Positions 1 through 9,591 are shown, counted from the stretch's first letter. The stretch: DNA of 64,000 bases from Parasulfitobacter algicola (GCF_013315265.1 NZ_JABUFE010000003.1:124001-188000), one strand, 5' to 3'. The notes: generated from the letters alone by a model not told the origin. A program made the numbers and translations.

Positions 1-404
1 TTGGATTGATTTCGGGGTCTGGGCATCTTGGTTATGCGGCAGTGCTGACATCTTTGATTGTATTTGCGAACTTGGGGCTGAGGCCGGTTGTTCGAAAGTT
101 AAAAAAGGCTGAAATCAGAAACGCACAAGGCTTTCAAACGTATCAGTTAAAGGCGGCTTGTCTTCATAAAGATGGTAAGGAAATTCGTACGATCCTGCTT
201 GGCAGTCTTGGCGATCTGGGGCTTGGCTTGTGCCAGATTGTAAACCGTGGGGACGGTGACACCGCAGAGATCATCGTAGAGGTTCAAGGTATGGCTGCCG
301 ATACTGGTAAAGTAGAGAAGGTAATCGGTCAGTTGTCGCTGGATTCCCGTGTTTTACGCGCAAGTTGGAGCACTATGGATGATGACGATATTACAGCCGT
401 TTGA
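1..404 (+). CDS. MgtC/SapB family membrane protein, C-terminal part
   Basis: The reading frame is open at the left edge, so only the last ~134 codons are present. The first visible segment (GSGHLGYAAVLTSL, then ANLGLRPVVRKL) matches the last transmembrane helix and the short arginine-rich link typical of MgtC/SapB proteins. It is followed by a ~90-residue soluble domain with alternating beta-like segments, comparable to the C-terminal cytoplasmic domain found in part of the family. MgtC proteins are inner-membrane proteins linked to magnesium limitation and acid or intracellular adaptation; the exact role of this one cannot be told. A TTG at position 6 is not a believable start because homology runs upstream. 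Nothing recognisable lies between the stop and the next gene (405-561). Confidence 0.7.
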   Translation, partial: GLISGSGHLGYAAVLTSLIVFANLGLRPVVRKLKKAEIRNAQGFQTYQLKAACLHKDGKEIRTILLGSLGDLGLGLCQIVNRGDGDTAEIIVEVQGMAADTGKVEKVIGQLSLDSRVLRASWSTMDDDDITAV

Positions 405-561
405 ATAGATGACTGGGGTCAGTCCAACCCGTCAAAAACTGCCATCAGCTAGTATAATCGCGTTCAACATCTTATCAAACATGAGACCTGAAAAGTGAAT
501 TGATCGCTTTTTCCGGCCAAGTATTCAGCGCTTGTCCTGCTAGGCGATGATAGGCTGGTAT

Positions 562-2247
562 TTATCCAAGCAAACGGCGTGCAATCACTTGTGCCTGAAT
601 TTCAGCGGCCCCTTCGAAGATGTTCAGGATACGTGCGTCGCACATGATGCGACTGATCGCGTATTCCAGCGCGAAACCGTTCCCCCCGTGAATCTGCAAT
701 CCGTTATCTGCGGCAGCCCACGCCACGCGGGCACCAAGAAGCTTGGCCATGCCAGCCTCAAGATCACAACGGCGACCCTCGTCTTTTTCGCGTGCAGAAA
801 AATAGGTCAGCTGGCGTGCAACCATGATTTCGACCGCCATCATTGCAAGTTTACCGGACACCCGGGGAAATTCGATCAGCGATTTGCCGAATTGTTTGCG
901 ATCAATGGCATATTGCATGGACACGTCCAGCGCGGATTGTGCGACGCCGATTGCGCGGGCCGCTGTCTGAATGCGCGCAGACTCAAACGTCTCCATCAGT
1001 TGCTTGAAGCCTCTGCCCTCTTGCCCACCAAGCAGATTTTCACCTTTTACATGAAAATTATCAAAGGCCAGTTCGTATTCCTTCATACCGCGATAACCCA
1101 GTACTTCAATTTCCCCCCCCGTCATTCCATCGGTTGGAAAGGGATTTTCATCAGTGCCGGGTTCTTTTTCGGCCAGAAACATTGAAAGGCCTTTGTAATC
1201 GGTCGTGTCTGGATCTGTCCGCGCCAGTAGCGTCATCATTTGAGTGCGTGCAGCATGTGTGATCCAAGTCTTGTTGCCAGTCACACGATAGTCGTCACCG
1301 TCTTTCACGGCGCGTGCACGCAGACTGCCCAGATCAGAGCCTGTATTAGGTTCTGTGAAAACGGCTGTCGGCAGGGTTTCTGCACTGGACAGACGGGGCA
1401 GCCATTTCTGTTTTTGTTCTTCCGTACCACCGCACAGGATCAGTTCAGCGGCGATTTCAGACCTGGTACCCAAAGACCCGACCCCGATATAGCCACGCGA
1501 TAGTTCCTCGGACACGACACACATGGCCGATTTCGACATGCCAAATCCGCCGTATTCCTCGGGGATGGTCAGGCCGAAGACACCCATTTCGGCCAGCTCC
1601 TGAATGATCTCGATCGGGATCAGTTCATCTTTCAGATGCCAGTCGTGGGCATAGGGTTCGACTTTATCCACGCTGAACCGGCGAAATTGTTCACGCACCA
1701 TTTCCAGTTCGTCATCCAGTCCGGTCGCGCCAACAGTAATATTGGCTGATTGTTCCTGCATCAGTTCGACAAGGCGTGTGCGCGCAGCTTGTGTATTTCC
1801 TGACTGAGTCAGTGTCATGATCGCGGGGACCATCATATCGCGCTGGTCATCCTGGATCAGACCGATATCCTGCAACCGCAGGATTTCCCCCTGGTTCATG
1901 GGAATGCCACCATAAATCTGCCAAAGGTATTCACCAAAAGCGATTTGATGGATCAGTTGTTCTGTCTCACCAAACTTATCATCTGCATTCAAGCGTTCTG
2001 CCCAAGTCTGCATCTGACGCAGTCCTTCGACATATGTGGCCAGCCAGGCAAATCCGTGGGCCGCTGTCTGATTTTCCTCGATCAGGTGTCCAGACACCCG
2101 ACCATTTTCGATGACGTGTGCCTGCAATGCCGACTTGGCTTTTTCAAGAATTGCTTCGATCGGTGCAATGGACGCAGCCGTTAAAGCCAGCAAATCAGGT
2201 AAAAGCGCAGTATTGGCTTTGTGCATATCCTGTCCGTCGTGTGCCAT
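562..2247 (-). CDS. mcd: Acyl-CoA dehydrogenase, probable (2S)-methylsuccinyl-CoA dehydrogenase
   Basis: This 561-residue flavoprotein is longer than ordinary acyl-CoA dehydrogenases (~380-400 residues). It has a ~160-residue N-terminal extension followed by a standard three-domain body, with FTEPNTGSD in the FAD/substrate region and the C-terminal signature NIFEGAAEIQ. Size and N-terminal extension fit methylsuccinyl-CoA dehydrogenase of the ethylmalonyl-CoA pathway, which oxidises (2S)-methylsuccinyl-CoA to mesaconyl-CoA during acetyl-CoA assimilation and is usual in Rhodobacteraceae. The assignment is from remembered family features, so another long acyl-CoA dehydrogenase remains possible. 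The ATG has an AGGA box about 8 bases upstream. The gene is divergent from the TSUP gene, with a 147-base A+T-rich space (2248-2394) that should hold both promoters. Confidence 0.75.
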   Translation of the reverse strand: MAHDGQDMHKANTALLPDLLALTAASIAPIEAILEKAKSALQAHVIENGRVSGHLIEENQTAAHGFAWLATYVEGLRQMQTWAERLNADDKFGETEQLIHQIAFGEYLWQIYGGIPMNQGEILRLQDIGLIQDDQRDMMVPAIMTLTQSGNTQAARTRLVELMQEQSANITVGATGLDDELEMVREQFRRFSVDKVEPYAHDWHLKDELIPIEIIQELAEMGVFGLTIPEEYGGFGMSKSAMCVVSEELSRGYIGVGSLGTRSEIAAELILCGGTEEQKQKWLPRLSSAETLPTAVFTEPNTGSDLGSLRARAVKDGDDYRVTGNKTWITHAARTQMMTLLARTDPDTTDYKGLSMFLAEKEPGTDENPFPTDGMTGGEIEVLGYRGMKEYELAFDNFHVKGENLLGGQEGRGFKQLMETFESARIQTAARAIGVAQSALDVSMQYAIDRKQFGKSLIEFPRVSGKLAMMAVEIMVARQLTYFSAREKDEGRRCDLEAGMAKLLGARVAWAAADNGLQIHGGNGFALEYAISRIMCDARILNIFEGAAEIQAQVIARRLLG

Positions 2248-2394
2248 GAATCAAGTCCTTGTATAAGTTGATCCTGAGATAAGATGTTTGCAAGTGCGGC
2301 GCAACAATAATTCAATAAAACGTTAAGTTAAGCACGAAAATGTCGCATAAATTTTTGCGATGCAGCGAGATTCAAAACTGGCTATGACGCTTGA

Positions 2395-3162
2395 ATGGAT
2401 ATGTTTTTCCCAATGATTTCGGTCACAACGTTTGTATTTGCCTTTCTGATCGCCTTTGTCGCTGGATGGGTGAAGGGCGTTGTTGGGTTTGCGATGCCGA
2501 TGATTATGATTTCAGGGCTTGCATCAGTCGTGGAACCACAGTTGGCGCTTGCCGGGCTAATTTTGCCGACACTCGTTACAAATACCATGCAGGCGCTGCG
2601 CCAAGGAATTGCGCAGGCTTACAAAGCCTTGCGCAAGTTCTGGGCTTTTCTACTGGTCGGCTTGGTCTTTTTGCTGGCCAGTGCTCAGCTGGTTGCGGTT
2701 TTGCCGACGCGGTGGTTGTTTTTGGGGATTGGCGTGCCGATCATCCTGTTTTCAGCCGCGCAATTGCTGGGATGGAAGCCGTCACAATTGACGCAATCGT
2801 TTCGTTTGGATGCAATTGTTGGGGCATTTGCTGGTTTTATCGGTGGATTGTCGGGCATATGGGGGCCCCCAACGGTAGTATATCTGACGGCCCTTAATAC
2901 CCCAAAAGAAGAACAGATCCGGCTTCAGGGGGTTATCTATGGTTTGGGTGCGTTCGCCTTGTTGGGCGCGCATTTTCAGTCAGGCGTAATAAGTGCAGAA
3001 ACATTGCCATTTTCGGCAGCCTTGATCGTGCCAAGTGTCTTGGGCATGTGGTTGGGTCTGAAAGTGCAAGGCAAGATCGATCAGAACGCCTTTCGAATGG
3101 CGACGCTTGTCGTTTTGCTGGTAGTCGGACTAAATTTGGTCCGCAGGGCATTGATGGGCTAG
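2395..3162 (+). CDS. TauE/SafE (TSUP) family membrane transporter
   Basis: This 255-residue protein is almost entirely hydrophobic, with about eight predicted membrane helices. It shows the family pattern near residues 20-35 (AFVAGWVKGVVGFAMP) and a second glycine-rich repeat near 145-160 (AGFIGGLSGIWGPPTV), the two-repeat layout of TSUP proteins. The family exports small sulfur or organic anions such as sulfite, sulfoacetate or taurine breakdown products; the substrate here is unknown. No sulfur metabolism genes are adjacent. The start may be the ATG at 2395 or the one two codons later; neither has a strong ribosome binding site. It is convergent with pckA across a strong hairpin. Confidence 0.8.
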   Translation: MDMFFPMISVTTFVFAFLIAFVAGWVKGVVGFAMPMIMISGLASVVEPQLALAGLILPTLVTNTMQALRQGIAQAYKALRKFWAFLLVGLVFLLASAQLVAVLPTRWLFLGIGVPIILFSAAQLLGWKPSQLTQSFRLDAIVGAFAGFIGGLSGIWGPPTVVYLTALNTPKEEQIRLQGVIYGLGAFALLGAHFQSGVISAETLPFSAALIVPSVLGMWLGLKVQGKIDQNAFRMATLVVLLVVGLNLVRRALMG

Positions 3163-3177
3163 CGGATGAGGACAGAA

Positions 3178-3198
3178 GCCCCGGATCACATCCGGGGC
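3178..3198. terminator. Palindromic hairpin between convergent genes
   Basis: A perfect 9-bp stem, GCCCCGGAT pairing with ATCCGGGGC around a CAC loop, lies 15 bases after the TSUP gene and 9 bases after the pckA stop. It can form in either transcript, so it may act as a bidirectional terminator, although no long T run follows. The same GCCCCGGA/TCCGGGGC core recurs at 37847, 43286 and 59117, so it may be a dispersed intergenic palindrome used as a 3' end. Confidence 0.6.
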
Positions 3199-3207
3199 AA
3201 CATATGG

Positions 3208-4806
3208 TTAACCGATTGCCGCTGCTTTCACATCATCATCAATGAACGGCACATATTGCGCAAAGTTTTCGGCAAACATTTCAACCAACTTCTTGGCTTG
3301 CGCATCATAGGCGGCCGTGTCAGCCCATGTGCTGCGTGGGTCCAAAAGGCGGGCATCAACGTCCGGCACAGTAACGGGCACTTCAAAGCCAAAGTTATTG
3401 TCTTTGCGGAAGGTAGATTCGTTTAGTGACCCGTCCAATGCCGCAGTCAAAAGCGCGCGTGTGGCCTTGATCGGCATCCGCGATCCCGTGCCATACGCCC
3501 CACCGGTCCAGCCCGTATTCACCAGCCAACAAGTTGCGCCGTGCTTTGCGATCTTGTCACGCAACAGATTACCGTAGGCTTCGGGTCTGCGGGGCATAAA
3601 AGGCGCACCAAAGCATGTGCTAAATGTTGGTTCTGGTTCAGTCACGCCGCGTTCGGTGCCCGCAACCTTGGACGTGAAACCCGACAGAAAATGATACATC
3701 GCCTGTGCAGGCGTCAGCCGCGCGATGGGGGGTAAAACGCCAAAAGCATCGCATGTCAGCATGATGATATTCTTGGGATGCCCGCCAAGCGCCGTGTCCG
3801 ATGCGTTTGAGATATAGTCCAGTGGATAGGCACAGCGCATGTTTGCAGTCAGGCTGTCATCATCAAAATCCAGCTCAAGCGTTTCTTTATCAAAGACCAT
3901 GTTTTCAATGACAGTGCCGAATTTTTGGGTCGTGGCATAGATCTCTGGCTCGGCTTCGGGATTTAGGTTGATAGTCTTGGCGTAACATCCGCCTTCAAAA
4001 TTAAAGGTTCCGCGGTCAGACCACCCATGTTCGTCATCGCCAATCAAGGTACGGGCGGGATCGGCAGATAATGTGGTTTTACCGGTCCCCGACAGACCAA
4101 AGAAAACAGCTGTATCCACAGGATTGCCATTTGCATGATTAGCAGAACAATGCATCGGCATAATTCCCTTTTCCGGCAGCAGATAATTCAGCAGTGTGAA
4201 GACCGATTTTTTGTTTTCACCTGCGTACTCTGTCCCGCCGATCAGGATCAGCTTTCGTTCAAAGTTCATGGCAATGACAGTATCGCTGCGACAATCGTGT
4301 TTGGCAGGATCTGCTTTGAAGGTCGGGCAGTTGATTACTGTGAAGTCAGGGGTAAAGCTGTCCAGCTCTGCCCGGTCGGGGCGGCGCAACAGATGGCGGA
4401 TAAACAGACCATGCCATGCCAGTTCTGTGACAACACGAACGTCCAGCCGGTGGGCGGGATCGGCGCCACCGAACAGGTCTTGCACAAAATAATCGCCGCC
4501 CTTCATATGGGCGAGCATATCGTTATAAAGGGCATCGAAGCCTTCGGGTGACATGGCCGCGTTGTTATCCCACCAGATATGCGGCTCAACCGAGGGTGTC
4601 TTGACCACATGTTTGTCCTTGGGGGACCGCCCGGTGAATTTTCCAGTGGTGACAAGAAATGCCCCACCGTTGCCCAGGGTGCCTTCATCGCGCTGTAAAG
4701 CCGCCTGAATAAGCGCAGGTTCTGTCAGATTATAGCGGACGGTTTTCAGCCCGGTGATCCCTTGATCTTCCAGCCTATGGTCTGGGTTGACGCGTCCGAT
4801 AATCAT
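3208..4806 (-). CDS. pckA: Phosphoenolpyruvate carboxykinase (ATP)
   Basis: The 532-residue enzyme converts oxaloacetate and ATP to phosphoenolpyruvate and CO2, the committed step of gluconeogenesis in the cytoplasm. Visible motifs are [12 protein letters not shown] near residue 60, the P-loop GLSGTGKTT near 235 and the kinase-2/metal motif LIGDDEHGW about 20 residues later, all typical of the ATP-dependent class. The frame extends 18 codons further upstream, but the ATG at 4806 is preferred: it has AGGAGA about 6 bases upstream and gives the usual family length. Divergence from chvI is conserved in alphaproteobacteria, where the ChvI system and carbon regulators act on pckA. Repeated GTTAGCGCAA boxes lie in the shared upstream region. 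Confidence 0.96.
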   Translation of the reverse strand: MIIGRVNPDHRLEDQGITGLKTVRYNLTEPALIQAALQRDEGTLGNGGAFLVTTGKFTGRSPKDKHVVKTPSVEPHIWWDNNAAMSPEGFDALYNDMLAHMKGGDYFVQDLFGGADPAHRLDVRVVTELAWHGLFIRHLLRRPDRAELDSFTPDFTVINCPTFKADPAKHDCRSDTVIAMNFERKLILIGGTEYAGENKKSVFTLLNYLLPEKGIMPMHCSANHANGNPVDTAVFFGLSGTGKTTLSADPARTLIGDDEHGWSDRGTFNFEGGCYAKTINLNPEAEPEIYATTQKFGTVIENMVFDKETLELDFDDDSLTANMRCAYPLDYISNASDTALGGHPKNIIMLTCDAFGVLPPIARLTPAQAMYHFLSGFTSKVAGTERGVTEPEPTFSTCFGAPFMPRRPEAYGNLLRDKIAKHGATCWLVNTGWTGGAYGTGSRMPIKATRALLTAALDGSLNESTFRKDNNFGFEVPVTVPDVDARLLDPRSTWADTAAYDAQAKKLVEMFAENFAQYVPFIDDDVKAAAIG

Positions 4807-4894
4807 ATTCTGTCTCCTGTCATCGCGCAAAAACAAGCGCGTTTGAGGTTCCATTAACATGATGATTTATCAATTGAACAGGATACAAAACGCA

Positions 4895-4947
4895 GTTAGC
4901 GCAACCAACCGCAGGTTAGCGCAATCACTGGCGGATCCTTGCGTTAA
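4895..4947. promoter_or_regulatory. Repeated GTTAGCGCAA boxes in the pckA-chvI space
   Basis: GTTAGCGCAACCA (4895-4907) and GTTAGCGCAATCA (4915-4927) are direct repeats exactly 20 bases apart, two helical turns, so they face the same side of the helix. An inverted near copy, TTGCGTTAA, lies at 4939-4947. They sit about 90-140 bases upstream of the pckA ATG and 150-200 upstream of chvI. The core GTTAGCG recalls half-sites of LacI-family carbon regulators of alphaproteobacteria (CceR/PckR class), but that likeness is from memory and the bound protein is unknown. Confidence 0.45.
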
Positions 4948-5093
4948 ATTGACCCAAGGACGCTTGTTTCAGGGCGCTATATGAAAAGACTGCTGGGCCG
5001 AATCGCACTTAACAGTTGCGTCTTATTCAGAAAAACGTGACATTGGCCAAACAGTCGAACCCAAATGAATTGGGCTTTAAAGAGGAAGAAAAT

Positions 5094-5795
5094 ATGTCGA
5101 AGATCGCGTTGGTTGATGACGACAGGAATATTTTAACGTCCGTGTCGATCACCCTTGAGGCAGAGGGTTTTGAGGTTGAAACCTATAATGATGGCCAATC
5201 AGCGCTGGATGCTTTCAACAAAAAGCTTCCCGATATTGCGGTTCTTGATATCAAGATGCCGCGCATGGATGGTATGGATCTGTTGCAGCGTTTGCGTCAG
5301 AAAACCAAGATGCCAATCATCATGTTGACTTCAAAAGATGATGAGATTGACGAAGTGCTCGGGTTGCGAATGGGGGCTGATGATTATGTCAAAAAGCCAT
5401 TTTCACAGCGTCTTCTGGTTGAACGCATTCGGGCGCTTTTGCGCAGACAGGATGCGCTTGAAACGAACGAGGTCGGGCAAACTGAAGAAACTAAGATCAT
5501 GGTGCGCGGTGAACTCAGCATGGATCCACTAAGACACTCGGTCAGCTGGAAGGGCCGGGACGTGTCGCTGACGGTCACAGAATTTTTGCTACTTCAGGCT
5601 TTGGCGCAGCGCCCTGGATTTGTAAAAAGCCGTGACCAGCTGATGGATGTGGCCTATGATGATCAGGTCTATGTGGATGATCGGACAATCGACAGCCATA
5701 TAAAGCGACTTCGCAAAAAGATGCGTACCGCCGATAATGAGTTTTCCGCAATCGAAACCCTTTATGGGATCGGATACAGATATAACGAAGAGTAA
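5094..5795 (+). CDS. chvI: Two-component response regulator ChvI
   Basis: This 233-residue OmpR-class regulator has a receiver domain (residues ~3-120) with the acidic pocket DDD at 8-10, phosphoacceptor Asp52 ([11 protein letters not shown]) and the switch lysine in DDYVKKPF. A winged-helix DNA-binding domain follows from ~140, ending with the usual HIKRLRKKM and [11 protein letters not shown]. The frame is open further upstream, but the ATG at 5094 follows GAGGA at good spacing and starts at the receiver fold ([10 protein letters not shown]). It is translationally coupled to chvG, its partner kinase. ChvI controls envelope, acid-stress and carbon-related genes in alphaproteobacteria. Its position beside pckA and the phosphotransferase genes is a conserved arrangement. 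Confidence 0.95.
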   Translation: MSKIALVDDDRNILTSVSITLEAEGFEVETYNDGQSALDAFNKKLPDIAVLDIKMPRMDGMDLLQRLRQKTKMPIIMLTSKDDEIDEVLGLRMGADDYVKKPFSQRLLVERIRALLRRQDALETNEVGQTEETKIMVRGELSMDPLRHSVSWKGRDVSLTVTEFLLLQALAQRPGFVKSRDQLMDVAYDDQVYVDDRTIDSHIKRLRKKMRTADNEFSAIETLYGIGYRYNEE

Positions 5796-7525
5796 TGGCT
5801 CTTTCACCGAAGATCGACGTACATGACTTAAATTCCGTCCGCGACGCCGATGTTGTTTTGGGCGATGATTTTGTTGCGCCAGAAGGATCGGTTGATAAAG
5901 AATTGCGTGCTAGACGCGAACGTCGCCGCGTTGTGTCGATCAACAGATCACCTTTGGCGCGGAAAATTATCACATTCAATCTGCTTGCGCTGATTTTGCT
6001 GGTTTCGGCTGTTCTTTACATGAACCCCTCACGCGACAACCTTGCGTTTCAACGTGCATCTGCCCTTGTAGGCGAAGCCGAGTTGATTGCAGATGTCTTT
6101 GAAGCACAAATTCCGGATGGGCAGCTGGTCAACCTGGATGTCAGCGCAATGGTTGATGTAGACAAAACACTTGTCGGCCTTGATTTGCGCAATGCAATTG
6201 ATGTGTACGTGTTTAGCGGAAATCAGCAATTGTTGGTATCTACCATCGGAATGGAACGCACTGGATTAACCCAAATTGATGGCCTGACTTCTAATATAAA
6301 AACAACGTTTATTACGGATTTCTTGAATTCTGCCTGGACTGGTCTGACAAAGATTCTTTCGCCGATTTTGATCCAGGAACCTGATCTGACATCCGAACAA
6401 CAAGCACGGTTGCTTTTGCGTGACGCGCTTCAAGGTGTGACTAAGGTCAGTGCTGGTCGTGATAAATTCGGTTTGACAGTCTTTACCGTTGTCACCCCGA
6501 TTTTTCACAACGAAACAATTATTGGTGCTGTTGCCATCAGCAGTGCGACGGGCGAAATTGATTTGCTTGTTCGCGCAGAACGAGAACAGGTTTTACAGAT
6601 ATTTGTCATCGCGATGTTGGTCTCAATAGGTCTCAGTCTTGTTTTGGCTTCGACTATTGCCAATCCGCTGGCTGATCTTGCGGCTGCGGCTGAATTAGGG
6701 CGTGATCGGAATGCGCGTAAAATGTCACCGGGTCGCATCCGTATTCCTGATCTAACGGCTCGCCCCGATGAAATTGGTCGTTTGTCGGGTGCGTTGCACG
6801 GCATGGTGGGCGCCTTATACGACCGTATTGAAGCCAATGAACAGTTTGCGGCAGATGTCGCGCATGAGATCAAAAATCCACTGGCCAGCCTTAGATCAGC
6901 TGTGGGTACAATGCGTGTTGCCAAGCGCGAGGATCAGCGCGACCGTTTGCTGGATGTAATCGAACATGATGTGCGCAGATTGGATCGCTTAGTTAGTGAT
7001 ATTTCAAATGCATCGCGCTTGGATAGTGAGCTGGTCAAAGAAGAAGAAGAGACGTTTGATTTGATCAATCTTCTTCGACGCCTAAGTGATCATTTGGGCA
7101 AGGAAGCACAGGAAAAAGGTGTCGAATTCGTTATTGATCTGCCCGACAAGCCAACGCGAATACAAGGCTTGGAAGAACGCTTGGCACAGGTTTTTGTTAA
7201 CTTGATTACAAATGCTGTTTCCTTCTGTGAAAACGGCGATGCAATACGTATTTGGGCCCGCAAACGCGAAAACCGTGTGTTGGTCGTGGTCGAAGATACA
7301 GGTCCAGGTATTCCGGAACAGGCACTGACAAAAATATTCAAACGCTTCTACTCGGAACGTCCTGAAGGACAATTTGGTAACAATTCCGGTTTAGGCTTGG
7401 CGATTTCAAAGCAAATTGTCGAAGCACATGGTGGTGTGATATGGGCAGAAAACATTCGTGCAACCGAAGGCGATGGATCGTCAGCGTCGTTAGGCGCACG
7501 CTTTGTCGTGGGCTTGCCGGTTTAG
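5795..7525 (+). CDS. chvG: Sensor histidine kinase ChvG
   Basis: The 576-residue membrane kinase starts in a TAATG overlap with chvI. It has a cytoplasmic N-terminus of ~55 residues, a first membrane helix near 56-76, a periplasmic sensor region of roughly 190 residues, a second helix near 265-290 and a HAMP linker. The dimerisation/phosphorylation domain carries His357 in VAHEIKNP, and the ATPase has N-box NLITNAVSF, G1 DTGPGIP and G2 SGLGLAISK. It should autophosphorylate and pass phosphate to ChvI Asp52. In relatives the kinase is held inactive by the periplasmic protein ExoR or by acid-dependent signals; no exoR is seen here. The sequence is complete and ordinary for the family. Confidence 0.95.
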   Translation: MALSPKIDVHDLNSVRDADVVLGDDFVAPEGSVDKELRARRERRRVVSINRSPLARKIITFNLLALILLVSAVLYMNPSRDNLAFQRASALVGEAELIADVFEAQIPDGQLVNLDVSAMVDVDKTLVGLDLRNAIDVYVFSGNQQLLVSTIGMERTGLTQIDGLTSNIKTTFITDFLNSAWTGLTKILSPILIQEPDLTSEQQARLLLRDALQGVTKVSAGRDKFGLTVFTVVTPIFHNETIIGAVAISSATGEIDLLVRAEREQVLQIFVIAMLVSIGLSLVLASTIANPLADLAAAAELGRDRNARKMSPGRIRIPDLTARPDEIGRLSGALHGMVGALYDRIEANEQFAADVAHEIKNPLASLRSAVGTMRVAKREDQRDRLLDVIEHDVRRLDRLVSDISNASRLDSELVKEEEETFDLINLLRRLSDHLGKEAQEKGVEFVIDLPDKPTRIQGLEERLAQVFVNLITNAVSFCENGDAIRIWARKRENRVLVVVEDTGPGIPEQALTKIFKRFYSERPEGQFGNNSGLGLAISKQIVEAHGGVIWAENIRATEGDGSSASLGARFVVGLPV

Positions 7526-7540
7526 ACGGCGATATCGCCA

Positions 7541-7972
7541 ATGTCTGATACCCCTTTTCGTGGAACAACGGTTGCATTCAATCAATACGCCTTGACGATC
7601 ATTGGGGTATCGGGGTCGGGCAAGTCATCTCTTGCGTTGCAAATGATGTCTTTGGGTTGCCGGTTGGTGTCAGATGATTACACTGTTTTGAAAAAATCAG
7701 GCGATGCTTTGATAGCAAGTGCCCCGTCTTCCATCAAAGGAAAGATCGAAGTGCACGGGATTGGCATTTTAGCCGCCAAGACCATTGATGAGGCAAAAGT
7801 TATTGGAATTATCGATCTTGACCTAACAGAAACGCAACGATTGCCTTTGCTGTGCTATAAAACAATTGATGGGATTGCCATTCGTCTTTTTCACAAAATC
7901 GAGGGGTGCCATTTTCCCGCCGCTCTTTTACAATACATAAAGTCATACGGTGATAATCAGGATCACATGTGA
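7541..7972 (+). CDS. hprK: HPr kinase, short alphaproteobacterial form
   Basis: At 143 residues this is far shorter than the ~310-residue HPr kinase/phosphorylase of Firmicutes. It lacks the N-terminal domain, as is normal in alphaproteobacteria. The P-loop GVSGSGKSS lies near residues 23-31, followed by LVSDD and the short [12 protein letters not shown] segment of the catalytic core. It should phosphorylate HPr on a serine (Ser49 of the HPr encoded 1.7 kb downstream) and tie phosphotransferase state to carbon status. It follows chvG by 15 bases and overlaps rapZ by one base (TGATG), so chvI-chvG-hprK-rapZ-EIIA-HPr is likely one transcript. Confidence 0.9.
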   Translation: MSDTPFRGTTVAFNQYALTIIGVSGSGKSSLALQMMSLGCRLVSDDYTVLKKSGDALIASAPSSIKGKIEVHGIGILAAKTIDEAKVIGIIDLDLTETQRLPLLCYKTIDGIAIRLFHKIEGCHFPAALLQYIKSYGDNQDHM

Positions 7973-8877
7973 TGGATCAATCTGCTAAAGAAACGAATGG
8001 GAACAGGATTGTTCTTGTCACGGGCCCATCTGGCGCGGGACGTTCTACAACAATCAATGTGTTGGAAGATGCCGGGTTCGAAGCCATTGATAATCTGCCG
8101 CTTAGTTTATTGCCACGACTGCTAGATGGTCCGCCACTATTGCGCCCCATGGCTTTGGGCATTGATGTGCGTAATCGTGATTTCAGCGCAACAGCCTTGA
8201 TCGAGATGATCGATAAGTTGCGCGACATGCCAAATCTGACCAGCGAGCTTTTGTATATCGATTGCAGAACAGATGTTTTGTTGCGCCGCTATTCTGAAAC
8301 CCGCCGCAGACACCCGATGGCACCAGGGGAAAGCCCTGAACAGGGTATCACGCGCGAACTTGATCTTTTGGCCCCGATCCGTGCGCGGGCAGATGTTTTG
8401 CTGGATACGTCTAATCTGACCCCACATGATCTGCGCGCCGACATCGAAAAATGGTATGCGCCCGGCGGAATTGTGCAACTGGCAATCTCAATTCACTCAT
8501 TTTCCTATAAACGTGGTTTGCCACGCGGCATTGATATGGTCTTTGATTGTCGGTTTTTACGAAACCCCTATTGGGATGAATCACTTCGCGCAATGACAGG
8601 GCAGTCCAGTCAGGTTGCTGATTACATTGCTGCAGATGATCGGTTCACACCGTTTTTTGATCACGTCAACAGCCTTGCACAGATGCTGTTACCTGCCTAC
8701 ATCGATGAAGGAAAAGCGCATTTTTCAATTGGCTTTGGCTGTACCGGAGGGCAACACAGATCTGTTGCCGTGGCGGAACAGCTTGCAAAGGCACTTGCAG
8801 ACGCGGATTGGCAGGTGTCTATAAGACACAGGGAATTGGAACGTCACGCCGGGGCAGCTGTGGCACAGGAAAGGTAA
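7972..8877 (+). CDS. rapZ: RapZ/YvcJ-type nucleotide-binding adapter protein
   Basis: The 301-residue protein has an N-terminal P-loop domain (GPSGAGRST near residue 17, then [12 protein letters not shown]) and the diagnostic C-terminal domain with [15 protein letters not shown] and a terminal RHRELER-type segment. In enterobacteria RapZ is an RNase E adapter controlling glmS mRNA through small RNAs. In alphaproteobacteria its target is not settled, but it is regularly encoded in the phosphotransferase cluster. The ATG at 7972 overlaps the hprK stop; a GTG one codon earlier is in frame but less likely. The location between HPr kinase and EIIA implies regulation by, or sensing of, carbon/amino sugar state. 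Confidence 0.92.
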   Translation: MDQSAKETNGNRIVLVTGPSGAGRSTTINVLEDAGFEAIDNLPLSLLPRLLDGPPLLRPMALGIDVRNRDFSATALIEMIDKLRDMPNLTSELLYIDCRTDVLLRRYSETRRRHPMAPGESPEQGITRELDLLAPIRARADVLLDTSNLTPHDLRADIEKWYAPGGIVQLAISIHSFSYKRGLPRGIDMVFDCRFLRNPYWDESLRAMTGQSSQVADYIAADDRFTPFFDHVNSLAQMLLPAYIDEGKAHFSIGFGCTGGQHRSVAVAEQLAKALADADWQVSIRHRELERHAGAAVAQER

Positions 8878-8884
8878 GACCCGT

Positions 8885-9289
8885 TTGATCGGTATTGTGA
8901 TTGTTGCGCATGGTGGGTTGGCTAAGGAATATCTTGCCGCCGTTGAACATGTTGTGGGTAAACAGCCCAAAATGCGCGCGATATCCATTGACAGCGATGA
9001 TGATCGTGGACTGAAGCAAGACGAAATCTGTCGCGCGGCTGATGATGTTGATACAGGCGACGGTGTTGTGATTGTGACTGATATGTTTGGTGGATCGCCG
9101 TCAAATTTATCTTTGCGTGCCTGCGGACCCGAAAACAGACGTATTTTATATGGTGCAAATTTGCCGTTATTGGTTAAATTGGCAAAGTGTCGGAACAGTA
9201 ATGTTGATGATGCCACGGAAAAAGCGCGTATTGCAGGCCGTAAATACATTGACACACTAGATGTGAGTGCCAAAGAACAGTCTTCATGA
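8885..9289 (+). CDS. PTS fructose/mannose-type EIIA regulatory protein
   Basis: This 134-residue single-domain EIIA of the mannose class starts MIGIVIVAHGGLAKEYL; His9 is the expected phosphohistidine. The second motif VTDMFGGSPSNL is typical of the fold. There is no EIIB or EIIC beside it, so it is a regulatory rather than a sugar-transport component and receives phosphate from HPr. It begins with TTG seven bases after rapZ, behind an AGGAAAGG stretch. Its stop overlaps the HPr start (ATGA). EIIA of this cluster is known in alphaproteobacteria to signal to other regulators; the partner here is unknown. Confidence 0.9.
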   Translation: MIGIVIVAHGGLAKEYLAAVEHVVGKQPKMRAISIDSDDDRGLKQDEICRAADDVDTGDGVVIVTDMFGGSPSNLSLRACGPENRRILYGANLPLLVKLAKCRNSNVDDATEKARIAGRKYIDTLDVSAKEQSS

Positions 9290-9564
9290 TTAGTACAAAC
9301 GCCCGTGTTTTTGAAATTGTCAATGAAAAGGGGCTTCATGCCCGCGCTTCTGCCAAACTGGTCGAGGTTGTTGAAGCCCATGATGCTGATGCTGATGTGT
9401 CAAAAGATGGCTTGAATGCATCAGGCGACAGTATAATGGGTCTTTTGATGTTGGCAGCATCGAAAGGAAGTTTTATTAAAGTTGAAACTAGCGGGCCCGA
9501 AGCCCAGAAACTAGCGGATGCGCTTGAAGCGCTTGTTGCCGATAAATTCGGCGAAGACGTTTGA
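9286..9564 (+). CDS. ptsH: Phosphocarrier protein HPr
   Basis: The 92-residue HPr-fold protein has the active-site histidine His18 in NEKGLHARASAK and the regulatory serine Ser49 in SGDSIMGLLML, the site used by HprK. It carries phosphate from EI (not encoded here, probably a PtsP-type enzyme elsewhere) to EIIA. The four-base overlap with the EIIA gene ensures coupled synthesis. Both phosphorylation sites are intact, so the HprK-HPr regulatory branch should be functional. Confidence 0.93.
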   Translation: MISTNARVFEIVNEKGLHARASAKLVEVVEAHDADADVSKDGLNASGDSIMGLLMLAASKGSFIKVETSGPEAQKLADALEALVADKFGEDV

Positions 9565-9591
9565 CGCGGCGCAAGGTACAGGTGACACACT

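Noticed and set aside
547-1185. 212-codon frame opposite the acyl-CoA dehydrogenase gene
   Set aside because: Composition is that of reversed coding sequence, with many Cys and His and no recognisable domain.
4807-4860. Upstream extension of pckA by 18 codons
   Set aside because: The ATG at 4806 has the proper ribosome binding site and the expected family length; the extension is basic and unlike PckA.
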